DNA of 64,000 bases from assembly GCA_028554795.2 (NCBI GenBank), contig CM068838.1, positions 93,358,974-93,422,973 of the forward strand, given 5' to 3'. The notes below the pieces were generated by a model. That model did no database searches. It saw nothing but the letters and a program-made list of their open reading frames with translations, and was not told where the DNA came from. The position numbers were made by a program, and so were the translations under genes. The number at the start of each line of letters is the position of its first letter. Position 1 is the stretch's first letter. The stretch is from Sinohyriopsis cumingii (taxonomy: Eukaryota; Mollusca; Bivalvia; Unionida; Unionidae). Positions 23,310-38,960 of the stretch are shown here, in pieces.

Positions 23310-24610
23310 AAGTTAATAATATAATGGGACAAGTTGAAAACAAGTATTGATCTAGATGAATTTAAGAAGCATATTTACTCTAGATGAAGCTAACAGAGCT
23401 GGTGTTATCAGGAATTGTCGACTGAACAACCTTTTGGGTACGTCATTAATGGTGATTATATGCGAGGTTGTGTCGAAAACATATCTCCCACATATTTGTG
23501 TATGACTGCTTCCATGTTGTGATAGGTGACCGTCTTGTTACTGATCATTTTAGTTCCCATAAGCAAGATAATATTTTTTAACAAATCTTGAAAGCCAAAA
23601 CCCAGAGGGAGAACAGCGGACGAGGAAAAGCAAGGAAGCACCAAAAACAAAAAAAAAGAACAACAACAACAACACAACGACCGGTTAAAACTATTATTCT
23701 TGATACAGGAAAAGCAAAAGAATTAAATCAATCACAGCTGCTGGAAAGTATCTTGATAGTAAGTCAGATTCTCTATAGAACATATAAAATTGTATATATA
23801 AGTCGGTCACATCAAAGCTGTTTAATAAAAAGAAATAATTCAGTATACACAGTAATATAATGTAATTTTTTTAAACTACAAATAAATATCCGATAAAGCT
23901 CTACGTTCTTCTTGCAATTTAGGAATTCACATAGCGTATTATTGAGCCTAAAGTAGCGCGTTATATTATACATGTACACGCCTACAGATATACTGGTGCA
24001 TTATGCGATGGGATATGTGAGACTATGCAGCTGATAGCTGAACCATTCAAACAAACCTGTCCACGCGTAGTGTGTTTTAAATCACGTATAAAATCAGCCA
24101 GTAACAGCACATATTTAGTCTTATAAGCTGTACAGGCCAATGGATAAGATTATAATTGCCACCGTAGTACTCTCAACAGACGACAAGGTCTACACATACT
24201 AACTGTTAAGCGGATGGCATGTGCACAGTCCCACATGTATGTTTCAAATGCACGGATATTGATAGACCATCGTTTGAGAATAGCGCAATGCATACAATGC
24301 ACAATCACCCAGCAAGTTTATATTGAAGTAAAAAAACGGAATAGAGTGTATGATAAGCAAGCAATGTACACGTGACAATAATTTTCAAATTAGGTCAGAT
24401 TGAACAGTAATCAGTACCAGTACTTTTCCATTCAGCTTATAATGGTGTTAATGCATACATTAATATTGATCAGTACATATCCATTTGCCATTATTTTAAG
24501 CTTGGATTACACAATGGTACCTTGATGGGTGGTCCCCTCAAGATCGACGCCACCTTTTTTAGGGTCGTTTGCTTCTTTTCTGCTACTATTTAGAACACGC
24601 CAACTTCACA
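23310..24610. other. No recognised feature
   Basis: Contains a short (CAA)-rich stretch near 23660. Nothing else is supported. Confidence 0.4.
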
Positions 24611-24614
24611 GATT

Positions 24615-24870
24615 AGTCCTTTTTAATATGACTACCACGAGTACTTATTAGATCTGTCTTTCGTACAATTTTCTAAATGTGACTACTACGGGAGTGCTTC
24701 ATAGAAAACTCTTTAACGGCAGTGTTTTATTAATGTGATTACTAGATGAGTATTTCAAAGTATAGTCGTTACTGGCAGTTCTTTTATAGTGACTAAAATA
24801 TGTGCATTTCGTAGAATAGTCTTTGCTGGCTGTGTTTCTTTGTATTAATGTGACTAGAACTACATCATAG
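24615..24870. repeat. 55-60 bp tandem repeat
   Basis: About four and a half diverged units beginning AATGTGACTACTACG with a middle like AGAATAGTCTTTACTGGCAG. Confidence 0.7.
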
Positions 24871-25129
24871 CATGAGCAGATTCGACTCTGCATTGAGTCA
24901 GTGTTTTTCAAAGGCAAATACAAAACAGAGACAATACAAATAAATAAAACAGACAAACGGTTATGGTTGCAAAACTTTACATGACTGTTCGTACAGGAAT
25001 TAAAACTTTAACTTTTTTATGTTTCACCTAGCTTGTTTTTAGTGTTGCCTTGCAGCCAATAAATAAATCAGAGGAAAATATAAGCTGCGACCAACCCATA
25101 TTCATAAACAAAGGTAATTGGATCCCACA

Positions 25130-26425
25130 AAAAAAAGTTAAATTGCAAATCTAATAGCCTTTCTCAACTCAGTTGATAACGACACTTCTAGACACACCAA
25201 GCATACTTAGAGATAATCTAATTTGACAAAGAAGAGACAGATGCTATAAACTCCAAGAAACGCAGAACATAATATAACATATTCTGCAGATAAGGGTTCC
25301 GCTATGGTCGTTATGAATAGGGAAGACTTCATCAGTGAAGCAATTAGCAAACTAAGTTACAGTAAGTTCTTCCAAACACTAGACCATGATCCATCATGTC
25401 AATAATATTGTTGACGACTCGTACAAAATCTGGCACATATACCAGCAAACGAGAAACTACTTAAGCCCAGAAAACCCAAAGAAAGGTAGATCGAATCTTC
25501 TTCATAAAATCAGCATACAAGGAAACCAGGGCAGACCTATAATCTCTGGTAACGGCATCACACAGAAAGGATATCAGTATATTTGGATCATTTATTAGAC
25601 CACATGTCCACAAATGATCATCATATTTTCAGGTTGCGACAGATTTCGTCATAAAGAGCAAATCAAGCGAACCATTACTGCCAGATAGATTGCAAGAACT
25701 TTGGACAATCCAACCACACACGTCCTAGTCCAAAAACTCAATAACTTTGATTTTAATGAAGAAAACTACCACCAAAATCAATGGGATCGAAATGAGTACA
25801 AAAATGTCCCCTTCGAATAGCTAATACTTTTATGGGAAAACTGGAGGGTCAACTTTTAGCATAGATTGAACTTTCACCATTCCAGTTAATACGCTTTATC
25901 GATGATATTGGAATGAAGAGGCAACATGGAAGAGAAAGTCTGGATGATTAAATATCAAAGGCAAATAACTTCCATCCCTCAATAAAATTTACGGCGGAAA
26001 TCTCCAACTCAAACCATGTTTTCCTGGACACAAAACAACCAGACTTGTAGAAAACAAACCCCATACAGACATATACCCGAAACCATCCGGTAAACAACAT
26101 CTCTTCCCATGCACCTGTCATCCAAAACACTGCATGATGAACATCCCATAGAGCTAGACACTGAGGATACGCAGAATTTGCTCCGATGATGAAACATTCC
26201 TAAAAAGGTCTGAATTGCTATCTATACATTTAATTTAATGAGGCTACGAAAAAGACTTGATTACGGAGGCAACCCAGATGGCTAAACAAAAAACCTCGAT
26301 GACCTACTAAAATACGGAAACAAGGAAAAGGCTGATAGGACACCATTTATCCTGATCTAACATCCAGACAATTCCAAAGTAAATAAAATCATCGGAAAAC
26401 ACTGGCCCACCGTAGAATCGTCGGA
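25130..26425 (+). mobile_element. Penelope-like element reverse transcriptase, decayed
   Basis: Peptide landmarks in order: ADKGSAMVVMNREDFI (about 25287-25335), FIDDIGMKR (about 25890-25925; FxDD is the catalytic box), NFHPSIKFTAEIS and FLDT (about 25970-26040), DIYPKPSGKQH, and HPDNSKVNKIIGKHWPT (about 26360-26410). This order and wording fit the RT of Penelope-like elements, not LINEs. Many stops and frameshifts are present. The GIY-YIG endonuclease is not seen. A SINE2 tail follows directly. Confidence 0.75.
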
Positions 26426-26431
26426 TGTACT

Positions 26432-26560
26432 AAAGTTAATGTTAGGCCTGGTGTTAGGATAATGTGACTGGGTGGGATATTATGCTTCATGTCTGCGGCA
26501 TGATGCCCCAGTGTTAGATATTACAATAAACTGCAGCACTTCAGACATGGCAGCGACATG
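26432..26560 (+). mobile_element. SINE2 tail fragment
   Basis: Matches the 3' part of the SINE at 42838-43067 (TGTTAGGATAATGTGACTGG, then CTGCGGCATGATGCCCCAG). The tRNA-like head is absent. Confidence 0.75.
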
Positions 26561-29500
26561 ACTGAACAAAAGTTAAAACGTTACAAATCCAAATCACACA
26601 CACACTCATTTATATATTAATCTATTTATATCTACATATACCAGCATGTAATTGTATTCCTGTGTAGTTAATAGTTCAACACTTTCATGAAATATCTTTT
26701 CCAATTTGCATTAATATTAATATGCAACAATGAAATTTTAATATGACCATGTGGCTTAAATAAGAAATAGGAATAAATCGCATTAGTTAATATTTTCTTG
26801 TGTGCAAGATTTATGTAGCTTCAACACATATCATCCATTTAACAGCACAGTGTCCTCCAACTTGATCTAGTACTAAACATTAAAATGAGTAACTAGTAAG
26901 ACACAAAGAAAACAACATAAAATACACAATACAGCTAAATACCCAGAATGTTCTAATTAATAAACTTCCTTCATAGTTGCTTGCAATGAAGATTTAGAAG
27001 GAAAAACAAAAACACGACTGCAAATACCCATCACAGCATATCCCTTCATCCCACTTATTGGTCGAAAGGCATGCGCAGTTTATCGAGTCATTATTACAAG
27101 CTGACCTATTTGCGAGAGAGCGTTGTTAGGTTATGTAGCAGACAGTATTGTTCTCAGAGTCAATTAATTTGTTCCTTCCATCTTATGTTGAATACTAGCG
27201 AAACTACATCTTGTGAATTGAACACTGCTGCGAACGCTGCTGCGATATTTGTAACTTAAAATAATTATTTAAAACTCGCCAAACTAAATCACTGAGTATC
27301 TCTGACCTAATTCAGTGATTTTCCTTAGTTATAAATTAACGGTTGTGTAGCATACTGGATATATATAACTCATTTTGGAATTATACTTTCCATGTTTCTT
27401 GGATTACTGATTGTAAGATTATTCTATATCCTATTCTTGAGACTGTCTAATCGTGGCAAAGTACACTCTACACCGCTCCTACCTGGTCTGCCCGTATCAG
27501 TCAGGTGAGTAATATAACATAGCCGATGAGTGACCCAAATTGACGATTATCCCTTTAAATGTGGAACATCTACAACTTGTGCATAGGACACTGACAAACC
27601 ATTACCTTATGTGGTTATCAGGCCGTAAGTGAGATCATCATCATACGTGGGTTAGAATGCTCAGACAGACCAGCTATACTTATTTGGTCAATTACCGTTA
27701 ATAGCGTAAAAGGTCACCCTTTCTTTTGTGTCCCTCTCTGTCTTTCTCTCTTGGTTGCCTTATTCTATTGAATGTGATAGTCAGTGTTCAATAATGGTGT
27801 GATAAAACTCCAGATCTATTTGGTCTGGAACTAGCAGTAGCAGGATGTCAGTTAGTGTAGGCTGGAAACGACATTTTTGCCTCAGTATTTTACTTCCGTG
27901 TGGTTTTGAACCCGCGGCAGTTGTATCTAAGAGCTAACTACGTTAGGCATGCGTTTTAGATGTATCGTCTTTGTGTGCTTACATTATTACAATAAATAAA
28001 TTCGTACTCATGTTCTGCACACATGTTATGTTCATTGTGTACTTGCTATTACGCAACAATTATTATCTTCAATATTTATCAAACTATCGTCTTAAGAATC
28101 TTTGGTTCATGGCAAATAATGAATATGTATTAGGTGCATGGAAAATAACTCATTTGCACCATAGAGTAAGTATGGCGACAGACAGTCCAGGAATTTCCTC
28201 AACCTGTCTACGCAACAACACTCGCCTTTGAATCTTCTCCGCCAATACAGCTGTGTAGTTTATCGTATTCACTGTCATGAACAGAGTAATCTGATCCAGA
28301 GTTTCAAATGTTTTCCATTGTTTTTTTCTGAACAAGGCATTGCTTTTGCGTTTTAAAAATGTTCATTTGAAACTCTTCAGTTACCTCTGTAAGTGGACGA
28401 AAGAGAAATGTCCTCGTATTGAAGTAATGATGTGGTGGTGTACGTAAAAATATCACTCAATAGCCAGACTATTAACCTCCAAAGTATACTGAAGGAATTC
28501 ATGGAATCTTCAGACTGTGACATAAAAGTGCCTAATGAACTTGCTTGTTTTACGCATTTATGACATATTTTCATACAGATATAAAACGTTTCCTGATGCA
28601 GATGCATTTGGCGGCTATTCATAAGTAAATCACGTAAATAAGACATGAATACATTCTTCGTGAAAAGAACGAAATTGTATTTAAAGCATCCAATTTTGAT
28701 GGGTATTTCGTGTACTAGCCTTGTACAACCAACACATAAGAATGATATATACTTGGAAATGTATGTCAAATAGTGGATAAATTTAAAGTACTCTTGCATA
28801 ACGCGTAAGCTGATGAGCTTGTAAACAACTACAGAGCAATTCTTAGCGAAAATGTAGTCACTTTGCACAGCATATTGTGTTAATGGGATTATAATCAGCA
28901 TTATTATAATTAATTTGTGTACATCATTGAGTGATAGTGAAAATTGTTTACAGTTCTGTCGGGTACCAACGAATACTATTTTATATGATTAGTTTTTAAT
29001 AGTCAATAGTCAATTGACAAAGGTTCAAAAAGTGTACAGAAAAATACATTGCAATATAGAGTATGATAACAATAAATAGTCAATATTAATGGAAGGAAGC
29101 GGTAAAGACAGATAAAGACGCAGGTGAAAGTATGAACTAGACGAACATACCGATGGAGAGAGACAGATGATGATGATGATGAATATGATGATGAAGATAA
29201 TGATGATGATGAGACATAAACTTGATAGACTGATAAAATGAGAGCTTATTTAAATGACGTAAAAAGAGATTTGCACAGAACAAAGAATTAACAAAGAAGA
29301 AAGGAAGTACAGAGAAACTTGTTTCATAACATACATCGATCTATTACTATATTAAGACTAAACACTCGGATAACAATTGGAATGGTTCTTTTCATGCCAT
29401 AGGAGGGTCAGAAACAACGGGTTTATCTTATTTAAAGTTGAGCATAAAATATTGCGGCAAATTATATTTTTTATGTTGTGTAGGAACGAAATCCATCATT

Positions 29501-32500
29501 TTTTTAGCGACGGATATTGAAAGTGGATTCATGTAAAGATGCCCGAAGAAATTAAAAATAACAGACTAAATTAGTTTCGGATGAGCGTTAACATTGTATA
29601 CGACAAAATGTTTGATAGGAGGTTAGACGTTCACTTTATTTCAAAGAAACATGTGACGTGATACGTCAACGGAGGTAAAATATGATGATTTAAGCGATAC
29701 AAGTGGCATCTGGGATTAACGTCAGCAATACTTCCGGGATTAAATGTGGCATTTACAAAACGAACTAATTCCTTCGCTTGGATAAAAGGACGTTTACTTG
29801 TCTTGAAAGACGATTTTTAAAAAAGTTACGGTAAAACAGGGCGGAATAAGGTAACTAGAAACTGAATTAAGAGAATTGTTGGAAGAGATGCATATCTAAC
29901 AATATGTCCGTAATACTAATTAAAAGACCCTTTAAGAAAGGTCACCTAGCTCACACGAATATCAAATCGTGTGGAGAAAACAATTTCAGAAGCAAAATCG
30001 ACAGACATAGAAGAGGACATGAAGAAGCTACTGCTTAAACATAGAAACGTTAAAATTATAAATAAAGCAAAATAATGAACACATAAACATGACTTAAAGA
30101 ATAAGTTGGGCAACAAGCGAATATTAACGAGGTGACAAAATGGAACTCATCTCCAGAGGAGAGATTGCAAGTATTCAAGGAAAAGGGTGTAACAATAGCA
30201 GCAATTACTACAACGATACTTATGCTTGCATGAACTTTTCATTGACTCGTATGTTTATGGAGGTCGTTCTCTCTTCCCTTCCCCCTCGTGATAAAAACAG
30301 TTTGATATACGAGTTAACCTCTGTCAGTTTTTTCTGATACAGTTTTCCTACATCATACACGTTCTAGAAATTGGTAATCATTGAATAATTAAAATTTGTA
30401 GAACTATTATATATAGCCATCTATCTATTGTGATATCGCCATTTATTGTAAGTGAATTGTACATTCTGCTGGCTTTCAATATTCGTTCTGTCATTTCCAT
30501 TTGACAAGTACACGGCATTTTCATTTTCATAATCGTCAAAATAGTTTAAACCGTATAAACATCATGATGTTTGTTGTGCAGAGATAGACCTGATCGGTAG
30601 AGATTCCCACAACATTTATCCCGTTTAGTCTCCCAGATTGAAGAAACACGGTCGCCCTGGATTGCCAGTCTGATATTGGTTTAAACCTACGTAGAAATAT
30701 GTGGGTATCACTTTGCACTTAGCATAATTTTAAATGCAAACTCTTCGCACATTTTGAAATTAGGAGTTTTTCAAGTAACATTTGTCAAACAACCGAATAG
30801 ATTGATCAAAACATTTGGGATATTTCCCCATAACTTCGAGTGGGCAGATGTGTGTTGATGATTGACGAGTGTTATTGTATTGATCAATTAGGTTTAATTA
30901 AGTGCCCGCCCATTTTCTGCTCTCCTTTTGAATCAAGCGGTTCCACGTTCTAGTATTTACAGTGATGCTAACATTTTTCACAATAGACGATTATTTTGTC
31001 TGAGTACCTGAAATAGTACCCATAATTCTTCATTTCCAGCTAATGTTGAACATTCCTGTCGTAGAACTACTTTCCATGAAACTGTTTTTCAATTTTTCTT
31101 TCTTTGAAATGTTTTCAAAATGTATCGTGTATGTTACATCCTGTTTTCTCTTAGTGACCGCGTTCTTTTGAAAACAAAACATAGTTCACTGTCAATATAT
31201 ATTTTGTAATTATCGCTATATTCTGCACATGCTTGCGTGTCTTCAATGTCTGCTTGCCACTGGCTATACATGTCAGTAGTTTATGCCCTTCTGAACTCAC
31301 GTTTTTTTTTTTTTTTTTTGTCGAGTGCTTGTGCAATATCTTAATAGATAGTCAGATAGAAATTCTTCAAAATTCAGAATGATTCGTTTTCTGATTTTCC
31401 CGATGATTCTTTATCATAATAGAATAATATTTATGTAACTGTTGACAACTGTTTTTGAAGCCTATTGTGAAATTAATAAGACATCAGCTGATAGCTTCAC
31501 ATTTGATAAATTATATTTTGGTGCTATAAACATGCCATAAAGCCGTATGGCAGTGGCACTAACATCCTTTCGAAATTTGGAAGTTATTAATTTTTGGGTT
31601 CACAGTTATACCAATGTTCTTACTGTTTTTGTCTTAAGTTTTAATTCCTTTTGACTAATTAGGCATCTAGTGATATGCATCTTTTCCTGCATAAGCCATT
31701 GCACTGTCAACTATTCCCACCCCCAAAATTAGTATCGGTTTACTGTCTCTTGTCCTAATGTCGTTCCAGAACAGTACAAAACAGTTTCCCAAACTATAAG
31801 AGTAATTAGCTACCAGAAGCGTATTTATCTCGCAGGCTGACCGTGAGTTTGGATGGTGAGAAAGGTATTTATAAAGCCACATGTGAATATTTATGGTAAC
31901 TGATATTAAATAAAAGAGCATATTTCCAATAGAGGTCTCACTTTAGAGTAGAGTGGTTTTAATATGACTTTTTTAATATCAATGAGTAAAAGAAATGTTG
32001 ATGACTTTGTTGAGAATGTTATGATGTAAACGGAGCTATTTTTGTTGATAACTACAGATATGAGGACATACAAGAAATTCGTCCAGGAAGCACTGAAGAT
32101 TTTGTAATGATTCCAGCAAAATATAGACAAAAGGTATCTAATGTTTAGGGCATTAGTATAAGAGATACAGAGTTGCCTCAATGACAGACAGAGAGAGAAA
32201 GAGACAGAGACAGAAAGACAAAGTGTACATAAATCATCGGCATTCATTGGCCCTCTCCAACGTTGCTTTCGTTCTTTCTTTGTATGGCGGATTCTGTCGT
32301 GAAAAGTGTTACAATTTGTATGGTGAGTGCAACGTCACACTTCACGCATCCTCTCTCTCCTCTAAACAATGGAATAAAAGCTAAATAGTATAACTTTTTA
32401 CCACTGGGTTATATATATGGAAACATTTTTTTACATTAGAGGAAAATTTATTTCCAATTGTTCAGCTGTACGTAGCGGCAGTTGTAGAAACATCTTCATG

Positions 32501-35500
32501 GGATCATACCAAAATGACTATTCGTGATCACATTATGGGAAAGTATAGCCACTTCTAATATCTAAATGTATAGTAGTTGAATGAAGTATGTCCGAATTTA
32601 GTCTGGTTTCTGTCTACATTCGTCTGTGGACAAGCTGGAGTTTTATTTGTTAATATTTAGACTACGCTTCTGAACATAGTGGAATCGGTGCTACAGACAT
32701 TAAATTCACCATACCCTCATACTCACTATCAACTAAACTATACCTTTAATTTTACTTTCTGTTGTTCTTGTCTTGCGGCTTTACATCATTTTTCTTAGCA
32801 TAATCTATACACGGAGTAACGTCCCCATGTGTTGACATGTATTTAACCGGACGTATACTCTTTTCCACAATTCTCTCAGGGCAGTCGATCTGAAAATATG
32901 GCCGACAAAACGTTAGGTGCAAAAGAGAAATTTAAACAGTCCCAGTAAGCGGGGCAATTACATTTTCCCAAGATCGCAAACAATCGTAGAAGAGAATACC
33001 TACCAAGTATTTGGCATTTTTTTTTTGGTCCAGACAGAATCGCATATTGAGATACTGAACGTATTGACATGTAAAAAAATGAAACTGAATATACTATATG
33101 TAAAATGGACCGCCATTTTGATAAATGGAATATTAAATAGATAATTAGTGTATTAGTTCTAACCTATATTATCTAACAAACAAACACGGGAAAAAAGCTG
33201 AACAATGATACAAAGTCTTTATCATAACACCTCAATAAGATTCATTTCATTGATTCATTTTCCATAGACATCAATAATATTGTCAGAGAAAAAGAAATAT
33301 TACATTTGTGAGCACTTGATGGCTCAGTAAATAACACGTTTATTACTGACTGAATTTGACGCAGACATTACGTAATAAATCTAATGTGCTTCCTCTCTAC
33401 ATGTCTTCACGATGAATGTCCGAAAAGCTGTATACCTGTAAAAGGCACCTTAATCAAACGTTGTAAAACAGGAACTACTTTGCCGCGAATAGAGGATTAT
33501 TGGGGTAAGTGTAAGACGGTATCTATGTGGAATTTGAAATGTGTTGATCAAAGTCCACATACATTTCAGAAAGGACAGTTGTCATGTCAAATTGTTTTTA
33601 AAATGGTCCATTCTCGAAGTATTGAGTACGGTATCAGATGTTACGCATTTCTAAGGATGCTGGTCCTCTCAATGAAAATGTAATGGTCGAAGTCCATTAA
33701 ATGTGTATCCCCATGTAATTTAAATGCTTACAATGAAAAATAATAAAGAAAACGTGGTCTAAATTAAACGATAATCCATGTGATTCATAAGTGAATTTAA
33801 AGATAATATACAATCCCAGTATTACTATTTTTACGTCTCTGTGATATTGAAATACGTAATCGAAAAGAGCGAAAACGAGCACGTTTGGTACAATTCAACA
33901 AATAATATATTTCCCTATAACACAAAGTGAATATTAAGAATAACTTGCGGCATCGCAATTTAAATCATAAATAATTTAAGAATCACTAACACATATAATA
34001 ATGAATAAAGTTCTGAATAAACTTTAAAGGTATTCAAAATATTTGCAACGTTAACGGTATTGATGTGACAGTAATGGTCGGTAATCTCTAATGTACTAGT
34101 GTACCAAAGGCCTGTATTGTTATGATATATTTTTTATATTAAAAATCACATTATATAGTCTATGGTTTCCATGTTTGAATTCACTATCCCAACCTGTTAA
34201 TATCTTTCTACAAGCATATTATAAGGCGCGTTGTATTTCCAGAGTAGACTGCCCATCACTGAATATTTTTCAACGGACATCAGTAAATACATCTACTAAT
34301 TTCTGTACTAAACGTATATCTAAACGACATGATTATACATAATTTGCATTGATGAAATCGGTCACAAATTATATCTGGATTGAAAGATGTAAAAATTAAT
34401 TTCGTTTTCTATTTGATGACGTCATAAGAGTTATAGTTTTATTATGCTGTTTAATGGTGTTAAATATATTTATATTTGAGTGCTTTGACTTACAAATAAC
34501 CCATTTCCATTATAAACTATATCCTGATATTGGGATTATAATGAACTCATTCAAAGACATTCTGGATAATATCGTGATACGTCACGGCTGTCGGCAAATC
34601 AGCCATTTCAAGGGTATTGGTATATCAGGAATATTGGAATTCATTCGGAATGCTCTATACGTTTGGACTTGTGTTAGAAAGTGTGTATTATGTAGGATTT
34701 ATTTCACGATGCTGTGAGTTCCGTTTAAATTTTCACTTTGTAATTTAGAGAATTTTTACATTTCGCATGTAAGAAGATAGGTGGTTTCACTTCTTTCTGT
34801 CACTTAGTTTAAACAACCATTTCAACACACAACACGTCTACAGCTAAACACCCGCTTTATGACTACATTCCAGACGTAAACATGTACTATCCATGCATGA
34901 TCCAAGAATAGGATGTAACAGACGGGGGTGAAATAGACACATTTCAATAAAAATATGCTTTCTCACACGATGAAAGTACAAAGTGTTTATAAATACGGTA
35001 CTAATCCCTCAAATAAAGTACACGATCAAACGCGAGGATATCAAATATATATATACACACTACTATACACTACCATACTTTCCACAAAACACAATATAAC
35101 ACAAAAGAGCGAAGTATTAATGGAAGTGTTTCTTTGTCACAAACATAAAGCAGAATTGTTTTGGTAACTAAGATTAGTATCGCTCTTTCCTAGATATTTT
35201 GATTACCTCAGAAACGGCTGTTGGGTCTTTGTTAACCATTAAAGTTAACATAAGTCGTATCGCTTGAAACTTGGCTCCACTGTGGTTCCGTCCAGTAAGG
35301 CCCCGATACATGTTTTCTTGCATGCCCGCATATTCTTTTGTTCTATAATGCTGTCTATGTCATCCTGATAATTGTCACTATGCATTAGCATACATGGGGT
35401 AGTTTGGATTATGCAGCACACCAGAAACGATGCCTGACTGGTAGAAAAGACCACTAATCGTTTGAGTTGTCTTGAGGCATTGAAAGAACATGGAGAATGC

Positions 35501-38500
35501 GCTATTACTAATAGCCAAATGCTAAAATGAATGTTATTCAAATAGCAAGAGAGCGCACGCATGACATTTTGGCTGAGTAATAGTTCATGAGACAAGTGCA
35601 TTAGACGTCTATAAATAAAATAAACACAGGAGAAAGACACCTTCACGTGCCACAATTTATAAACTTTCCATCACTCTCGCAGCCACTGAGATGCAACAGC
35701 AGGAACGTCTACTACCAGGGCAGTCACAGCATATGCGTATGAGTTGAACATGGTCCTTCAAAGGACTCGGACATCTAAAGCTGATGATATCTAGTCGATT
35801 TTGTTTCAAAAACAAACAAACATATGTCTTTTTTAGGGCCACTCATAAACTACTCAGTGACTGCCTAATCACGTAAACATCAATCCATTTCCCCAAGATT
35901 TAATGGTGTTCGTGTATGTGTGTGTGTTCAAGAATCGTATTAACAGTTAAAAGGGCCAATACAAATATACAGAGTTATTTTTTCTTTTGAAGCTGAATTA
36001 ATCTCAATGAAAATGTCAAAATACATCACAAAAGCCCATTTTCCCTATCTCTATTTTCAATTTCTTCACTGACGTGAGTTCTTCCTCTTCATTGTATCCC
36101 AGTTGTCTTGACGTCATGCATATGTTGACAGGTGTGTTTTCTTCTTATTTGTCCTGAGACCTCTCACCCTATCGCTACTCTTCCTTGTTCTATTTTTATA
36201 AGGACATTCGGAAGACTAGTGCCGTTTCTACTGACATTGATATTAGGTTTCTTTACCTTTACATCTATTTTCTTACCTCGTTACTTTGCAGGACTCGGAG
36301 CAGAAGGGTGATCTGTGACTCTTGATTCTCTTTCTTCAGAGTCTGAAACCTGAGTGAATTGTATATTCTTAGGGTGAGACAGTCTCTCTATATACAGTGA
36401 GCAAGTTTGGGTACAACTTACTCAAATGAAATAATGGAATCAAACTGAAACAAATATAAAAAACCAGCGTCAAATCAGAAGAAGTCGAGAGACTAACATA
36501 ATGACTTTCGGTGACCGTTCATATGCTAACAAACATTTTAGCCCAAGTACATTCCAGTGATTTGGAAGATGATATGAATGAGCATGAACCAACACCCTCA
36601 CCTTCTGTCACAAGAACAAGATAGCTCAGAAAGCCAACAATGAAACTCATTCAGTGGATCTAAAGATTATCTTCAAACTCGTGAAACGCAAAATGTGATT
36701 TCCAAAACGTTTAGCTCATTTGAATCAACAAGTGTGTAGTTGGCCTTTCTGAAGAGTATTCGTTATGTTCATGTGTATATAGTGATTAATGCATTTCATG
36801 AAGCAATTCATTTAATTTGTTTGTTAGTTGTTTGTTCCGCTGATAACTTTCAATCTTAACGCTTTTATAAAATATAATTCCCCGATCTATCTCTCGTTTG
36901 AACTATTTCAGTTTTCTACTAGCATACGGATTATTCCTTAGATCGGCCGTATGAGTGTATCTGCTTCTTGGTTTGTTCCAATCTTCACCATTGCTATCTC
37001 TACGCAATATCTTGAGTTTTGTCGTACATTGTTCGTGCTTAAAAGATATCAAGAATTGTTGAAAGTTTCTTAAATTTAATTTCATTTTATTTAATATCGT
37101 AAGCATCAAGGTTGTTCACTTCAAGACCACCAGCAAGATTTACAATCCGATATTTTTTTTTAATGCATTTGTTTATACACAGCATAGTGACCTTCAAATG
37201 CAGGAACCTTCGCTACTCTCGGACATTTGTCTTCTATTAAATAATAAAGAAATCACATCAAGATAAGGAAGGCTGTTAAAGCGGGACAAGGATTTCTCCG
37301 TAAGGGCGACGACACTGCTTGATTTTGCACGACAAAAAAAGTCACAGGTATCTAGCAAATGAAAAATACGAAATGGAATTCAAAATTTTAATTGAGAATG
37401 GAAAGTACAAAGAGATAAACGTTATAAATATGACTCGGTACACGTCATATGAGACAGAATAGAACAAAAATTGTAACAAATATGCAGTTTCTCAAAATGC
37501 TACCACTGCTGAAATGTGTAAGTCATTGTCGGATGTTTTAATGTGCAGTGTGACATTTGTGATAAGCATATTGCTTCAAATCCACAACTAATACAGTTTA
37601 TAAACTGAACTGAAAGATTACTAACTTGTATCAAAGTGACTTACATACTACAATGAAATAAATTCATTTAGGCTACGCATATCTCAATCTGCAATGAGTG
37701 CTAGGTTGATAACATTTTTAAAAAAAATTCATTAGAAGACAACCGAACAAAGTGATCGGAAAAGACATGTCGAAGATTGTGCAGAAATGCTTGACAAAAT
37801 ATTTGACAAAAGGATATATACTGGTCACTTTCTTCTTGCTGCGTTTGTGCCTTTAGTAAAAAAAAAAAAACTAGTTGCAACAGTTATCTATAGAGCAGTA
37901 GCCGATTACAATGTCATAAATGTGTTCATAGAACTTAGGCTAGACACAAGTAAAGATCTCGCCACCAATGGAATAACAATCTTTGATGATTGAACATTTT
38001 CTCGTGTGCTTTTTCTCTTTATTATGTTAAAGTGGGCATTATGACCAACAACAAACAAGTCCAAACGCTTGAACAGAATGAAGCGTAGAGTGTAATATAT
38101 GACTATGTTTTATTCGTTGCGATGTGTATACGTGAACATGTTTCCCTCTTACGTCGATATGTTGAACACTTTATAGTTGGAAAACGTCAAGAAACATGAG
38201 TTTATCCTCGTCCAATGGGGGCAAAACTGAAAACGTAGTAACACTGGTATTGCCAGAGATTAATTCTGCAGCATGAATGCTGTGAGTTTACACGATGATT
38301 TGACTAATAAATTTATTCAAAGTACTGACAAATAACTCAAAGCAAGGCAGGTTCACATATGGTTTACTTTCTCGAGAATAAAATATTTTCAAATTTGAAC
38401 GTATACTAATTTTTTCTGTAATTTTGAACGCATCGATTGAATTATGTCCACGTTATGCGCTTCAGAGAACAATAACATAGCTTTCATAGCACCGATCATA

Positions 38501-38960
38501 TGGCCAATGCGGAATATGTTTTACGTTTTCAAAATGTATGTGTTACTGGTGGAAATTCAATCAATGTGAAAAATCGGACCTGATGCTTGGCATATACATT
38601 TTCATGCTTCTAATCCCACAGCAATAAAATCCTGGCATAAAGAAGCGTCAGCTACATTTATATGCCATGTTAATGGTTTGTCATGTTGTAGCCGTCTCAA
38701 GACCCAAAACTATTTCAACTTCAGACTGCCCAAACAACACTCAACATCTATCCGAAGGACACATGGTCGGCAAAACTCATCAAAAGTTGTTTATGCTGCG
38801 ACAATAGGTCCACCTTGTCAAAGATAATATGATACAATAATGGACGTACAGAGAAAACGAGGAAAGAATAAAATTAATCACTCTATATATGGTGACAACG
38901 TGATATAGGAAATCCAGACGCAGTCGTTTATACTGAACCTATAGAACAAAATGTTCGCGA
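26561..38960. other. 12-kb interval without recognised genes
   Basis: AT-rich. The only clear feature is the small GAT array noted separately and a T-run at about 31300. ORFs here (for example 28377-28901 -, 33384-33683 +, 34454-34717 +, 35245-35655 -) have no domain, no repeat partner in the window and no convincing splice context. Host introns or short exons could be hidden here. Confidence 0.45.
29167..29213. repeat. (GAT)n microsatellite
   Basis: Interrupted GAT/GAA trinucleotide run. Confidence 0.85.

Noticed and set aside
28377..28901. 174-codon minus-strand ORF
   Set aside because: No domain, no homologue in the window, AT-rich composition like its surroundings.
33384..33683. Cys-containing 99-codon ORF as a possible secreted peptide
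   Set aside because: No signal peptide, irregular Cys spacing, no support.
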